A DNA stretch of 64,000 nucleotides. Origin: Methylotenera oryzisoli. GTDB lineage: Bacteria; Pseudomonadota; Gammaproteobacteria; Burkholderiales; Methylophilaceae. Positions 47,972 to 57,131 of the stretch are shown one piece after another. The stretch is from positions 1 to 64,000 of the forward strand of contig CAMDTL010000002.1 in the NCBI GenBank assembly GCA_945907735.1, read 5' to 3'. The position numbers were made by a program, and so were the translations under genes. How positions within the stretch are numbered: position 1 is the first letter of the stretch; each line of letters opens with the position of its first letter. The notes under the pieces are model-generated. The model had not been told where the DNA came from, did not search any database, and saw nothing but the letters and a program-made list of their open reading frames with translations.

Positions 47972-49498
47972 CTAATCTTTAGTAGAAACAATTAATCTCC
48001 AATTGGTTTTTTGCCAGGCCAGAATTTCCTCTTCTAGTAAGTAAGAGGTTTGCGGGAAAGCCTGCCGCCAAGCGCTCGGCAGGCTAAGCATAAAAGTATT
48101 TTCAGTACGGTTAAAGGTGGTGTTTTTTAGCACAGGCGTGTTGCGCGAGTGACAAAAAATCACCGCTAATCTCAGTGAAATGAGTTGAAAAATAAAACTT
48201 TCATCGCTAAAGTCGGTATCTAGCTTTCTTAGCTTTCCACAGTGGCCTAGCACCAACAAACTTAGGCGATGCAGCTCGCTTTGTGCAAATCCCATTAGCT
48301 CTGTGTTGTCTAAAATGTAGGCGCCGTGCTTTTGCGATTCGCTATGCGAAATTATGGCGCCAATTTCATGGCTAGAGGCCGCCCAACCCAATATTTTCCT
48401 GAGTTTATCTAATTCGTACTGATTATTTTGATGTAGATTAAGTGTGGGTGTAAGCGCATCAAAAAACGCTAGCGCTACCTTAGTCACATTTTTAGCATGG
48501 GCTTTATTCACCGCAAAACGGTTTGTGAGGTGCATAATGGAGGCATCTCTTAAGTCCTCTACCATGTGCTCCTCTGTAATCATATCGTACAGCAAGCCAT
48601 GGCGTAGCGCGCCTTTGGCAACAATCAATGTATCAAGCTTAAGTAAATCAAATATGCCAATTAAAATACTCAAACCACCGGCGATGACTGACTTTCTATC
48701 TTCTTTTAAACCAGCCAAATCTAGCTTATCAACTGTTTTAGCTTTGATGAGCTGGGCGCGTAACCAGTCTAATCCTTGGCGCGTAATTTTGTTTTCTTCA
48801 AATCCGGCATTGGATAAAATATCGGCAATCGCGCCTACTGTTCCTGATGCGCCATAAGCTACATCCCAATATGGATGCTGATAAATATTGGCCACTGCAT
48901 CTAAAAATGATTCCGCAGCAATTTCGGCGCGCTGAAAATTTTTCTCGCTTAAGTTGCCATTAGCAAAATATTTGAGTGACCAAGTCACCGAGCCAACACG
49001 CAAGGAGTCTGTGGTTTCTGCGTTTAAATGCTGACCCAAAATAAATTCAGTGGAGCGTCCGCCTATGTCAATTACCAAGCGCTTTTCGTCTGACTGTGGC
49101 AGTAAGCGGCTCACACCTTGGTAAATTAGGCGCGCTTCTTCTACGCCAGAAATGACTTCTATTTCGTACCCCAAGGTTTTTTTGGCCAGTTTTATAAAGA
49201 CATCGCGGTTTCTGGCTTCGCGCAGTGTTTGTGTTGCTACCGCGCGTACATGGTGCTTGGGTAAACCTTTTATCGTTTCACCAAATCGCGCTAAACACTT
49301 AAGTCCGCGGTCTATGGCTTCGGGTCTTAAGTTGCGTTCTTCGTCTAAATCGCTGCCTTGGCGCACTGTTTCTTTAAGGTAATCTACGCGCTGGATTTGG
49401 CCGTTTTGATAGCGGCCAATTTCTAATCTGAAACTATTTGAACCTAAATCAACCGCAGCAAGTAAGGCTTCTGAGGAAGGAGAGTCGTTATTTAGCAT
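47972..49498 (-). CDS. ppx: Exopolyphosphatase
   Basis: A 508-residue Ppx/GppA phosphatase that degrades polyphosphate. The ASKHA nucleotide-fold motifs are VDLGSNSFRLEIG, AVATQTLREARN, the catalytic glutamate in SGVEEARLIYQGV and VIDIGGRSTEFILG. The C-terminal HD-like helical domain (SSHEIGAIISHSESQKHGAY) follows from about 310. A -35/-10 pair TTGTCA and TATGCT with 17-bp spacing lies upstream on the minus strand, but no Pho box. It is on the opposite strand to ppk, so synthesis and breakdown are separately controlled. Confidence 0.95.
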   Translation of the reverse strand: MLNNDSPSSEALLAAVDLGSNSFRLEIGRYQNGQIQRVDYLKETVRQGSDLDEERNLRPEAIDRGLKCLARFGETIKGLPKHHVRAVATQTLREARNRDVFIKLAKKTLGYEIEVISGVEEARLIYQGVSRLLPQSDEKRLVIDIGGRSTEFILGQHLNAETTDSLRVGSVTWSLKYFANGNLSEKNFQRAEIAAESFLDAVANIYQHPYWDVAYGASGTVGAIADILSNAGFEENKITRQGLDWLRAQLIKAKTVDKLDLAGLKEDRKSVIAGGLSILIGIFDLLKLDTLIVAKGALRHGLLYDMITEEHMVEDLRDASIMHLTNRFAVNKAHAKNVTKVALAFFDALTPTLNLHQNNQYELDKLRKILGWAASSHEIGAIISHSESQKHGAYILDNTELMGFAQSELHRLSLLVLGHCGKLRKLDTDFSDESFIFQLISLRLAVIFCHSRNTPVLKNTTFNRTENTFMLSLPSAWRQAFPQTSYLLEEEILAWQKTNWRLIVSTKD

Positions 49499-49840
49499 AA
49501 ATTGCTTTATAGCATATATTGATATTAACTGGATGACAAAACTAACTTTGCGCTACTATAATTTTCTCGTGCTCAGGAAAATGGCGCGCAATCACGCTTA
49601 AATCAAAGCTATGCAAAATACTGGTGTTGGATTCACGCTCCAACAGAAACTCAAAGGATTATTTAACTAATTGTTTGGATAGTAAACTTATTTAAAGCAG
49701 GTTTCCAATTGTGGCATCGTCCATTTCTTTCTGACAATTTCCCAGATAGAGCACTCAAATCCGAGGTTACAAAGCAAGGGACAATAGGCGGCTGGTTAAG
49801 ATTACATGAGAAATCTATTAGAGAGATTTAATCCATTTGG
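49499..49840 (+). pseudogene. Decayed accessory DNA with an unrecognised coding remnant
   Basis: No intact gene is present. From about 49664 to 49831 one plus-strand frame reads as protein-like sequence without a start codon (IVWIVNLFKAGFQLWHRPFL, then a stretch ending GGWLRLHEKSIREI before TAA). Just before it a 19-codon ATG frame ends in TAA. The composition suggests the C-terminal part of a lost gene; I do not recognise the family. It lies next to repeat copy 2, in keeping with a degraded mobile element. Confidence 0.4.
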
Positions 49841-50029
49841 CTAACAAATATTCCCCATCAAATAGCCCCCATTTGGTTTCGGGTTCTGTTTAACTATAGT
49901 CAATACCCGTTCAACAAACTCATCCTCTGTTTCGCTCTCAAGGCGCAGGTACTCATCTCCGCAATACGTTAGCGTAGTTAGCTCAATATATTTGCTAACA
50001 TTATGTATTATATAGAATATATTATACAT
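49841..50029 (-). CDS. Small uncharacterised ORF beside att-like repeat
   Basis: A 62-residue frame from the ATG at 50029 (MYNIFYIIHNVSKYIELTTL...) contains an acidic helix ESETEDEFVERVLTIVKQNP and ends GGYLMGNIC. The frame is open 25 codons further up to a start inside the tRNA-Pro remnant, which is unlikely to be used. The sequence upstream is A/T-rich with TATATAGAATATATTATAC. It may be a leftover gene of the island; no function can be given. Confidence 0.4.
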   Translation of the reverse strand: MYNIFYIIHNVSKYIELTTLTYCGDEYLRLESETEDEFVERVLTIVKQNPKPNGGYLMGNIC

Positions 50030-50093
50030 TCTATGTGTCAATATGTCCGATAATGTTTTTTTATGTCTAGCAGGATAAGGTGAAAATAACTGG

Positions 50094-50240
50094 CTGGGGG
50101 GCATGGGGTAGCAAGTTCGAATCTTGCTGTCCCGACCAATTCAATCAATGGCTTACAGTTTAACTTCTGTGAGCCGTTTTTATTTTATATGGGCTATGGG
50201 TAAACTTATGGGTAAACTATAAAATTGCTAGCCAACAAAA
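50094..50240 (+). repeat. 147-bp direct repeat, copy 2 (partial tRNA-Pro; att-like)
   Basis: This copy contains only the last 45 bases of tRNA-Pro (50094-50138), the terminator hairpin (50150-50175) and the flank up to CCAACAAAA. The 5' half of the tRNA is missing, so it is not a functional tRNA gene. Compared with copy 1, both tandem arm-like sites have changed together from GGGTACAC to GGGTAAAC. It lies between the decayed region and the outer-membrane protein gene. Confidence 0.85.
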
Positions 50241-50328
50241 TAGTAGTTTTTTCACTCTCAAACCTATTATCAATCATACAGTACAAATCTTAGGCAATTT
50301 TAGCCATTACAGCCACTATTTAGCCAAA

Positions 50329-50375
50329 TGCACACATTGGGTGCAAAATTAATCAAAATGCACCAAATAGTGGGC
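50329..50375 (+). promoter_or_regulatory. NtrC-like binding sites upstream of the outer-membrane protein gene
   Basis: TGCACACATTGGGTGCA (50329-50345) fits the NtrC consensus TGCACC-N5-GGTGCA with one mismatch. A second, weaker site TGCACCAAATAGTGGGC begins at 50359, 30 bp away, on the same helix face. They lie about 260 bp upstream of the start codon. I found no convincing sigma-54 promoter (GG-N10-GC) between them and the gene, so function is uncertain. The rest of the 50241-50604 gap shows no gene. Confidence 0.4.
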
Positions 50376-50604
50376 CTGTAAATTGTTGTATTTATGCTGA
50401 ATTTTCAGTTTTTTGTGAATCTATTGTTGCAAGGTGTTGATGTTTGGGTTCAATATAACTCCGTAGAACGTGTGTTTATGCTTCTTGGGCGGTTTTGTAA
50501 TGGTTTTAGTCGTCATTGTGACTTTAAACAAGCAAATTGGATGTGATAATAAACGCTGGAATAAAAGAATTTAATTTTACATTACTCATGGTTAAGGGAA
50601 ATTT

Positions 50605-51519
50605 ATGAAAAATATTGGTTGGTTATTAAATCGTCAGGTGTTAAGCACATTATGTGCAATACCACTATTACTAAGCAGCGCTAGCGTATTGGCTGATGAA
50701 GCCGCCGCAGTTGAGGCTGCGCCAGCAGCGGTTGCGGCCGCAGCTCCTGCTGAACCAGCATCACCACATACACTCACTTTTAATATTGGCTTGTACAGTG
50801 AATATATGTTCCGTGGTATTTCTTTAAGCGACGGCCCTGCTTTGCAAGGCGGCATTGACTATGGCCATAGCAGCGGCTTTTATGCAGGTACTTGGTGGTC
50901 TAACATGGATAAAGAGTTTGCAGGCCATGGCGACGGTTTTTCAGGCGGTAATCGGTTAGAAACTGACTGGTATTTTGGCTGGGCTAAAACGTTTGAAAAT
51001 GGCATTGGTGTTAACTTATTGGGTAACTACTATTACTATCCAGATAGAGAAAACTCATTTAGTGCTACTGACCAAGGTCACAAACTAGATACCTTTGAAA
51101 TGTCAGCTGCGCTATCTTACAAATGGTTTACTTATACATTTTATTATATCCCAACAGATTATTATGGGGCGAATGCGACAGATAGCAACTTAAATGTTAC
51201 GGATACCAATGGGGACACTGAAGGCGCTACCTATAATGAGTTGAAATTTAACTATGTATTGCCGATTGGCGATTTAAATTTCTTGGCTAAAGTGGGCTAT
51301 CAACATACACCAAATCTTGAAGGTAGTCAGGGCGACGTTGCAATTGGTTTAAGCAAAAATTTTAGCTTGCCTAGTGTCGGAAAGCCGATAGAAGGCTTTA
51401 GCGCTGGTGCTTACTACACCAATACCTTTGATGTTGCTAATGAAGTATTTTATGATACATTCACTGGCAGAGATACCAATGATGAAAAACTATGGTTCTT
51501 TATTAAACGTGCTTGGTAA
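50605..51519 (+). CDS. Outer-membrane beta-barrel protein, TIGR02001-like
   Basis: A 304-residue exported protein with a cleavable signal peptide (about 1-31, ending ASVLADE), an Ala/Pro/Glu linker (EAAAVEAAPAAVAAAAPAEP) and then alternating amphipathic strands rich in aromatic residues. The first strand LTFNIGLYSEYMFRGISLSDG is the signature of the TIGR02001 family, whose members often occur near nitrogen-regulation genes; the C-terminal FIKRAW ends in an aromatic residue as barrel proteins do. A role as a channel is inferred only. Confidence 0.78.
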   Translation: MKNIGWLLNRQVLSTLCAIPLLLSSASVLADEAAAVEAAPAAVAAAAPAEPASPHTLTFNIGLYSEYMFRGISLSDGPALQGGIDYGHSSGFYAGTWWSNMDKEFAGHGDGFSGGNRLETDWYFGWAKTFENGIGVNLLGNYYYYPDRENSFSATDQGHKLDTFEMSAALSYKWFTYTFYYIPTDYYGANATDSNLNVTDTNGDTEGATYNELKFNYVLPIGDLNFLAKVGYQHTPNLEGSQGDVAIGLSKNFSLPSVGKPIEGFSAGAYYTNTFDVANEVFYDTFTGRDTNDEKLWFFIKRAW

Positions 51520-51546
51520 TTATTTGGTTTGAAAAAACCAGCTTAA

Positions 51547-51576
51547 ATAAAAAAGGTGCTGTCAGCACCTTTTTTA
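51547..51576 (+). terminator. Rho-independent terminator, bidirectional
   Basis: Stem GGTGCT-GTC-AGCACC (51555-51569) flanked by seven A before and seven T after. It serves the rightward outer-membrane protein gene and can also serve the leftward mmsA transcript that ends at 51611. Confidence 0.92.
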
Positions 51577-51610
51577 TTGCCTCAAGTTTAATATTTTCTA
51601 TTGCTAAAAT

Positions 51611-53113
51611 TCATTTCATGATGGGCATCACAAATTCATAACCCGTACTTTTTGAGGCAGATAGCCAGCGCGAGGTGGTGGTTTTGAGGCGCGTGTAAAA
51701 GCGGATGCCTTCCTCGCCATAAATGTGGTGGTCGCCAAATAGCGAGCGTTTCCAGCCACCAAAGCTGTGGAAGGCAATTGGCACCGGGATGGCGACGTTG
51801 ACGCCGACCATGCCAACTTGCACGCGGCTTACGAATTCGCGCGCAGTTTCACCATCGCGCGTGAAAATGGCGGTGCCGTTGCCAAATTCGTGGTCGTTCA
51901 CCAATTGCAGCGCCTCGTCAAAAGTTTTGGCGCGCACGACGGATAACACAGGTCCGAAGATTTCCTCTTTATAAATACGCATGTCTTTGCTGACGTGGTC
52001 AAATAAACACGGTGCGAGAAAGAAGCCTTTTTCATAACCTTTATGCGAATAGCCGCGGCCGTCGATGACTAATTTCGCGCCTTCGGCGACGCCTAAATCT
52101 ACATAACTCTTCACTTTTTCAAAATGTTGTGGTGTCACTAGCGGCCCCATGTCAGCCTTTTCGTTCAAGCCTTGGTCTATGCTAATGGTTTTAACTTTTT
52201 CTGTGAGTTTTTCGATTAATTGATCTGCCCCATCGCCCACCGTGACGGCGACGGAGATCGCCATACAACGCTCGCCAGCCGAGCCGTAACCAGCGCCAAT
52301 CAAGGCGTCCGCGACTTGGTCTAAATCTGCGTCTGGCATCACTACTAAGTGATTTTTAGCGCCACCTAGCGCTTGCACGCGTTTACCATTTTTGCTGCCA
52401 GTGTTGTAAATGTATTCCGCAATAGGCGTGGAGCCCACAAAACTAATCGCTTGCACGCGCTTATCGGTGAGTAGCACATCCACGGCTGCTTTGTCGCCAT
52501 TGATTAAGTTAAACACGCCTGCAGGTAGCCCCGCTTGTGCCAATAAATCTGCAATCATTAAACTTGCCGATGGCGTTTTTTCTGATGGCTTGAGTACGAA
52601 GGTGTTGCCAGTCGCCAAGGCCATCGGAATCATCCACAGCGGCACCATGACAGGAAAGTTAAACGGTGTAATGCCAGCAACCACGCCCAGCGGCTGGTGC
52701 ATGCTGTAAGTGTCAATGCCGGTGCCGACTTGCTCGTTAAAGTCACCCTTGAGCAAATGTGGTGCGCCACAGGCGAACTCGACCACTTCGATGCCACGCG
52801 TCACTTCACCGCGTGCGTCAGAAATGGTTTTACCGTGTTCCAGTGAAATGGCTTTGGCCAAGTCGTTGGCATGCTCATCTAATAAGGCTTTAAATTTAAA
52901 CAGAATACGCGCGCGCCGCAATGCAGGCGTGGCCGACCAAGTGGGGAAAGCGGCTTGCGCCGCGCTAATTGCTGCGCTGGTTTCATCCGCGGTTGCCATG
53001 GTGATTTGCGCTTGCACTTCACCTGTGGCGGGGTTATAAACATCACCCAAGCGCTGGCCTGTGCCAGTGATATGCTTGCCGTTAATGTAGTGACCAATTG
53101 ATTTGATATTCAC
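51611..53113 (-). CDS. mmsA: CoA-acylating methylmalonate/malonate-semialdehyde dehydrogenase
   Basis: An aldehyde dehydrogenase of 500 residues that converts malonate semialdehyde (or methylmalonate semialdehyde) with NAD and CoA to acetyl-CoA (propionyl-CoA) and CO2. The catalytic cysteine is in [14 protein letters not shown], and the absence of the usual general-base glutamate motif (here QALGGAKNH instead of ELGGK) is the hallmark of this family. GTG at 53113 is chosen, 14 bp after the transaminase stop with GGAG upstream; an earlier start would overlap that gene. Together with the transaminase it makes a beta-alanine degradation pair. Confidence 0.9.
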   Translation of the reverse strand: MNIKSIGHYINGKHITGTGQRLGDVYNPATGEVQAQITMATADETSAAISAAQAAFPTWSATPALRRARILFKFKALLDEHANDLAKAISLEHGKTISDARGEVTRGIEVVEFACGAPHLLKGDFNEQVGTGIDTYSMHQPLGVVAGITPFNFPVMVPLWMIPMALATGNTFVLKPSEKTPSASLMIADLLAQAGLPAGVFNLINGDKAAVDVLLTDKRVQAISFVGSTPIAEYIYNTGSKNGKRVQALGGAKNHLVVMPDADLDQVADALIGAGYGSAGERCMAISVAVTVGDGADQLIEKLTEKVKTISIDQGLNEKADMGPLVTPQHFEKVKSYVDLGVAEGAKLVIDGRGYSHKGYEKGFFLAPCLFDHVSKDMRIYKEEIFGPVLSVVRAKTFDEALQLVNDHEFGNGTAIFTRDGETAREFVSRVQVGMVGVNVAIPVPIAFHSFGGWKRSLFGDHHIYGEEGIRFYTRLKTTTSRWLSASKSTGYEFVMPIMK

Positions 53114-53127
53114 TCTCAATACTCCAG

Positions 53128-54543
53128 TTAAATCGTGACTTGCTGATGCCAAGCCCATTGTTGTTCATTTTTAAGGTATTGGTTGGCATCTAAGCCTGTT
53201 TCACCTTGTGCAGCCACAGTTTTAATTGCATCAGCAAGCGTGTTAAAAATGCGGTCAATTTCGTGCTTCTCAATAGTCAGTGGTGGCGAAATGGCAATAA
53301 TGTCGCCAGTGTAGCGTACGTGCAAACCGAGTTCATAGCATTTCAAATACACAGCAAATGCAAATGCACCCACTTTACCCACCACTGACTCAAATTCAAT
53401 GCCCGCCACCAAGCCAATATTGCGTATATCTTTCACCATAGCCAAACCTTTTAAGCTGTGCGCTGCTTGCTCAAAATAGGCACTTAAGCCAGCGGCACGG
53501 TGTTCCAATTTTTCTTGTGCAAAAATATTCAGCGTGGTGATGGCTGCCGTGCAGGCAATGGGGATGGCGCTGTAAGTGTAGCCATGTGGCAACTCGATGG
53601 CGCCTGTGGGCGAATTCTCCATAAAGGCGTCGTAAATTTCGCGCTTTACCGCTACCGCGCCCATTGGTACTACGCCATTGGTTAAGCCTTTGGCACAGGT
53701 GAGCATATCAGGCATCACATCAAAGTAATCCCCCCCCCACTTGGTGCCTAGCCGCCCAAAGCCAGTGATTACTTCATCAAAAATCAGCAAAATGCCATGT
53801 TTATCGCAAATTTCACGGATGCGTTTTAGATAGCCTTGGGGTGGAATTAGTACGCCAGCCGAACCTTGCACAGGTTCAATCATTAAGGCAGCGATGGTCG
53901 ATGGGTCATGTAGCGTCACAATCCGTTGCTCAAACTCATTCGCCAGCGCGATACCACCATCTGCTGGCACTCCCTTGGTAAATGCGTTTTTTGCAATGTC
54001 GAGCGGGTGGCGAATATGGTCAACGCCACTAAGCGCATTGCCAAACGCTTTGCGGTTGCCCGCAATACCACCCACCGAAACGCCGCCAAAATTCACGCCG
54101 TGATAACCGCGCTCGCGACCAATGAGTTTATTGCGCAATGGGTTGCCGCACACACGATGGTAAGCAAGGGCGATTTTCAGCGCAGTATCGGCAGACTCTG
54201 AGCCAGAATCGGTGAAAAATATTCTATCTAAGCCAGCAGGCATGTATTCTGCCAAGCGCGTGGCGGCTTCAAAAGCAAGCGGGTGGCTGGTTTGAAACGC
54301 GGGTGCGTAATCCAGTGTGCGCAGTTGCTCACCAACGGCGATTGCAATTTCTTCGCGCGCATGCCCAGCAGGCACGCACCATAAGCCTGCGGTGCCGTCG
54401 AGTATTTGTCGGCCATCCATCGCCGTGTAGTAGTTGCCCTTGGCGGCTTTAAACAAGCGCGGCATGGCTTTAAACTGGCGATTGGCGGTAAAAGGCACCC
54501 AGTAATGCGACAGATCAGGCAACTTCACTTGAGACATGGTCAA
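53128..54543 (-). CDS. Omega-amino acid (beta-alanine):pyruvate aminotransferase
   Basis: A 471-residue class III PLP aminotransferase. Family features are [13 protein letters not shown] at the N terminus, [15 protein letters not shown], the aspartate motif [15 protein letters not shown] and the PLP lysine in [14 protein letters not shown]. It transfers the omega-amino group of beta-alanine or related amines to pyruvate, giving L-alanine and a semialdehyde. The gene is cotranscribed with mmsA and divergent from a PuuR-like regulator. A run of nine G on the coding strand (53738-53730) encodes the Trp-Gly-Gly before DYF. Confidence 0.9.
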   Translation of the reverse strand: MTMSQVKLPDLSHYWVPFTANRQFKAMPRLFKAAKGNYYTAMDGRQILDGTAGLWCVPAGHAREEIAIAVGEQLRTLDYAPAFQTSHPLAFEAATRLAEYMPAGLDRIFFTDSGSESADTALKIALAYHRVCGNPLRNKLIGRERGYHGVNFGGVSVGGIAGNRKAFGNALSGVDHIRHPLDIAKNAFTKGVPADGGIALANEFEQRIVTLHDPSTIAALMIEPVQGSAGVLIPPQGYLKRIREICDKHGILLIFDEVITGFGRLGTKWGGDYFDVMPDMLTCAKGLTNGVVPMGAVAVKREIYDAFMENSPTGAIELPHGYTYSAIPIACTAAITTLNIFAQEKLEHRAAGLSAYFEQAAHSLKGLAMVKDIRNIGLVAGIEFESVVGKVGAFAFAVYLKCYELGLHVRYTGDIIAISPPLTIEKHEIDRIFNTLADAIKTVAAQGETGLDANQYLKNEQQWAWHQQVTI

Positions 54544-54647
54544 TCCTTGTAGATTAAATTTTTATCAGTTTCAAGTGTTTAGCATTATGTGTCAATACTG
54601 GTTTTTTTAAAATTCAAGCTACTGATTTTATTAGTATTAATTTTATG

Positions 54648-54670
54648 AGTGTTATTGTATATTTAACACT
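54648..54670 (+). promoter_or_regulatory. Inverted repeat between the transaminase and the PuuR-like gene
   Basis: AGTGTTA (54648-54654) and TAACACT (54664-54670) form a perfect 7-bp dyad with a 9-bp A/T-rich centre, located 21 bp before the regulator ATG in the 148-bp divergent region. It is a good candidate operator for the regulator itself. A further AGTGTTTAG lies at 54573 near the transaminase side. Confidence 0.5.
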
Positions 54671-54691
54671 TTAAACAGTGAGGTGGGCGTG

Positions 54692-55246
54692 ATGGATATC
54701 GATGTGGGCACCAGGCTTAGAATTGTACGTTTGCGGCATCAGCTTTCTCAACGTGCGCTGGCAAAAAAATCAGGCGTTGCCAATGCCAGTATTTCACTCA
54801 TAGAATCTGGCAATACCAGCCCCTCAGTGAGTGCGCTTAAACGCATACTGGCGGGCATTCCCATGACGCTGGCGGAGTTTTTCTCGGATGAATTGCCAGG
54901 CATGAAAAGCGAGGTGTTTTATCGTGCCGAAACGCTCACCGAAATTAGCGGCGGTGCAGGCATTTCGTATCGCCAAATTGGCTCTGCCAAAGCAGGCCAT
55001 GCTTTGCAAATTTTGTATGAAAGCTATGCAGTGGGCGCTGATACGGGCATGGTCATGTTGGAGCACGAAGGCGAAGAGGGCGCGGTGATTTTATCGGGCA
55101 GATTAGAGGTGACCGTGGGAGAAGCCACGCGGGTACTTGGCACTGGCGATGCTTATTATTTTGATAGCCGCCAGCCACATCGATTTCGCAATGCTGGAAA
55201 CGAGGTTTGTACCTTGGTAAGTTCGTGCAGTCCGCCGACGTTTTAA
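54692..55246 (+). CDS. XRE-cupin transcriptional regulator, PuuR-like
   Basis: A 184-residue regulator: an N-terminal XRE helix-turn-helix (residues 4-60, RHQLSQRALAKKSGVANASISLIESG) and a C-terminal cupin (about 105-180, EGEEGAVILSGRLEVTVGE and DAYYFDSRQPHRF). This is the architecture of PuuR, the putrescine-responsive repressor. ATG at 54692 has GAGGTG upstream. Its position next to amine-catabolic genes supports control of them in response to an amine or aldehyde, with the ligand unknown. Confidence 0.86.
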   Translation: MDIDVGTRLRIVRLRHQLSQRALAKKSGVANASISLIESGNTSPSVSALKRILAGIPMTLAEFFSDELPGMKSEVFYRAETLTEISGGAGISYRQIGSAKAGHALQILYESYAVGADTGMVMLEHEGEEGAVILSGRLEVTVGEATRVLGTGDAYYFDSRQPHRFRNAGNEVCTLVSSCSPPTF

Positions 55247-55316
55247 GTGTTTTCATGTGAATTTTTTTGTTTAAAAATTAGTCGAAATTTGAGTGTTACA
55301 TAAATCAAATTTTTCT

Positions 55317-55384
55317 GTACTTACCAGTGGCAGTGGGATTGGTACTGTTGGTGGCGCGTCCATCGGCGGCATTATCGGCAATTA
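55317..55384 (+). pseudogene. Glycine-zipper remnant
   Basis: One plus-strand frame reads TSGSGIGTVGGASIGGIIGN before TAA (55382-55384), the typical C-terminal end of small glycine-zipper membrane proteins. No start codon or signal sequence precedes it; upstream the frame is A/T-rich non-coding DNA. It looks like the 3' scrap of a lost gene or of an inserted element. The whole gap 55247-55456 has no other gene. Confidence 0.4.
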
Positions 55385-55425
55385 AATCGGCAGATAAGCG
55401 GCAAGTACCTATCTGAAAAGCACGG

Positions 55426-55447
55426 GGTGAGTGGCAGGCCACTCACC
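55426..55447 (-). terminator. Hairpin after the aminobutyraldehyde dehydrogenase gene
   Basis: A perfect 9-bp stem GGTGAGTGG/CCACTCACC with a 4-base loop lies 10 bp after the leftward stop codon. The T tract is weak (GCTTTTC) so termination is only likely. Confidence 0.5.
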
Positions 55448-55456
55448 TTGGCATTT

Positions 55457-56890
55457 TTAGAGTTTCACCATCACATGCCGCACACAACTGTAATCTTCAA
55501 TCGCGTACATGGATAAATCTTTGCCGTAGCCCGATCTTTTCATACCGCCGTGCGGCATTTCCGAGGTCAACATAAAGTGTGTATTAATCCAGGTGCAACC
55601 ATATTGCAGCTCTGCCGCAACGCGCATGGCGCGCGAAACGTCGCTTGTCCAAACTGAACTGGCCAATCCATATTCTGACTCATTCGCCCAATTCACCACT
55701 TGTGCTTCGTCATCAAAGCGCGTCACAGAAACCACGGGCCCAAATACTTCCTTGCAGACGATTTCGTCAGATTGTTTTGCACCCGCGATGATGGTTGGCT
55801 CATAGAAAAAACCTTGACCCGTACGCGCTTTTCCGCCCGTAGTGATCTCGATGTGCTTTTGTGCCCTAGCTCTATCTACAAAGCCTGCGACGCGCTCGCG
55901 TTGCCGTGCCGAAATGAGCGGCCCCATTTCAACGCCTTTTTCTTTTTGCATCCCCACCTTAATGCTGGCGGTGGCGCTGGTTAATTCCGCTACCAATTTT
56001 TCGTATATTTTTTTGCCAGCGTAAATGCGGCACGCCGCCGTGCAATCTTGGCCAGCATTATAAAAGCCAAAAGTGCGCACGTCTGCAACCACCGCTTCCA
56101 AATCCGCGTCGTCAAACACGATAACGGGTGCTTTGCCACCTAATTCCAAATGCGTGCGTTTCACGCTTTTGGCGGCGACATCCATAATTTTCTGACCAGT
56201 TGAAATATCGCCAGTAATTGAAATCATTTTTACTTGCGGCTGCGAAATCATGGCTGCGCCAACTGATTCACCGCGTCCGTTAAGTACATTGACGACGCCT
56301 TTGGGAAAAATATCGCTAATAAGTTGCGCTAGTTTTAATGTGGTTAGTGGCGTCATTTCTGATGGCTTTAGTACCACTGTATTGCCTGCAGCCAAGGTCG
56401 GACCTAGTTTCCAGGCTGCCATCATCAGCGGGTAATTCCACGGTGCTATTGAGGCAACTACGCCAAGTGGATTGCGCCGAATCATAGAGGTGTGGCCTGG
56501 CAAATATTCACCAGCAAGTGAGCCTGTCATGGTGCGAATTGCACCTGCGAAAAAGCGAAAAACGTCTGCGACAGCTGGCATTTCGTCATTCAGTGCTGCT
56601 TGATAAGGTTTTCCACAATTCATGGATTCCAGCTCAGCCAGTTCTTTTGCATTGGTATCTATGGCATCCGCCAGTGCCAGCAACATCGTTGCACGCGCAC
56701 TAGGTGTGGTTTTTTTCCAAGTGCTAAACGCATCTGCCGCGGCTTTTACTGCCGCTTCAATTTGCGCCTGTGATGCCTCATTGACTTGTGTGATTTCTGC
56801 GCCAGTGGCGGGGTTTAGCACGCTCATTGGCGCGCCTTCGCCTTTTATAAATTTGCCGTTAATGAGTAATTGCGTTGGAATATTTTGCAT
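55457..56890 (-). CDS. patD: Gamma-aminobutyraldehyde dehydrogenase
   Basis: A 477-residue NAD(P)-dependent aldehyde dehydrogenase closely following the E. coli PatD (YdcW) pattern, including [38 protein letters not shown] and the C-terminal [20 protein letters not shown]. The general base is in HLELGGKAP and the nucleophile in [13 protein letters not shown]. It oxidises 4-aminobutyraldehyde, derived from putrescine, to GABA, and possibly 3-aminopropanal to beta-alanine. It is divergent from dadA across a 241-bp gap in which I see no further gene. Confidence 0.88.
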   Translation of the reverse strand: MQNIPTQLLINGKFIKGEGAPMSVLNPATGAEITQVNEASQAQIEAAVKAAADAFSTWKKTTPSARATMLLALADAIDTNAKELAELESMNCGKPYQAALNDEMPAVADVFRFFAGAIRTMTGSLAGEYLPGHTSMIRRNPLGVVASIAPWNYPLMMAAWKLGPTLAAGNTVVLKPSEMTPLTTLKLAQLISDIFPKGVVNVLNGRGESVGAAMISQPQVKMISITGDISTGQKIMDVAAKSVKRTHLELGGKAPVIVFDDADLEAVVADVRTFGFYNAGQDCTAACRIYAGKKIYEKLVAELTSATASIKVGMQKEKGVEMGPLISARQRERVAGFVDRARAQKHIEITTGGKARTGQGFFYEPTIIAGAKQSDEIVCKEVFGPVVSVTRFDDEAQVVNWANESEYGLASSVWTSDVSRAMRVAAELQYGCTWINTHFMLTSEMPHGGMKRSGYGKDLSMYAIEDYSCVRHVMVKL

Positions 56891-57131
56891 ATTTATCCGT
56901 GCCCCTTAAAAAATGATAAAACTCAAAAAATATTGAAACTGGAATGGTATGAAAATTAGAGCAGATTTACACTAAATACAATAGCATTGTTTTCTTTAAC
57001 TGGGCAGGTGGCAAGAGCCATTCGGATAGTTTATTTAGAGCCACTTTAACTGCATAAATTGCGCAAGTGGATTTGCATAATTGGTGCGATTCAGGTTCAA
57101 TGCACAGTATCCGTTTTATTCTTAGGCGATA

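Noticed and set aside
50094-50138. Second tRNA-Pro gene
   Set aside because: Only the 3' 45 bases are present; acceptor 5' strand, D arm and promoter are missing, and one T-side base differs from the intact gene.
50241-50604. Sigma-54 promoter for the outer-membrane protein gene
   Set aside because: No GG and GC pair at the required 10-base distance with a fitting context was found, despite NtrC-like sites.
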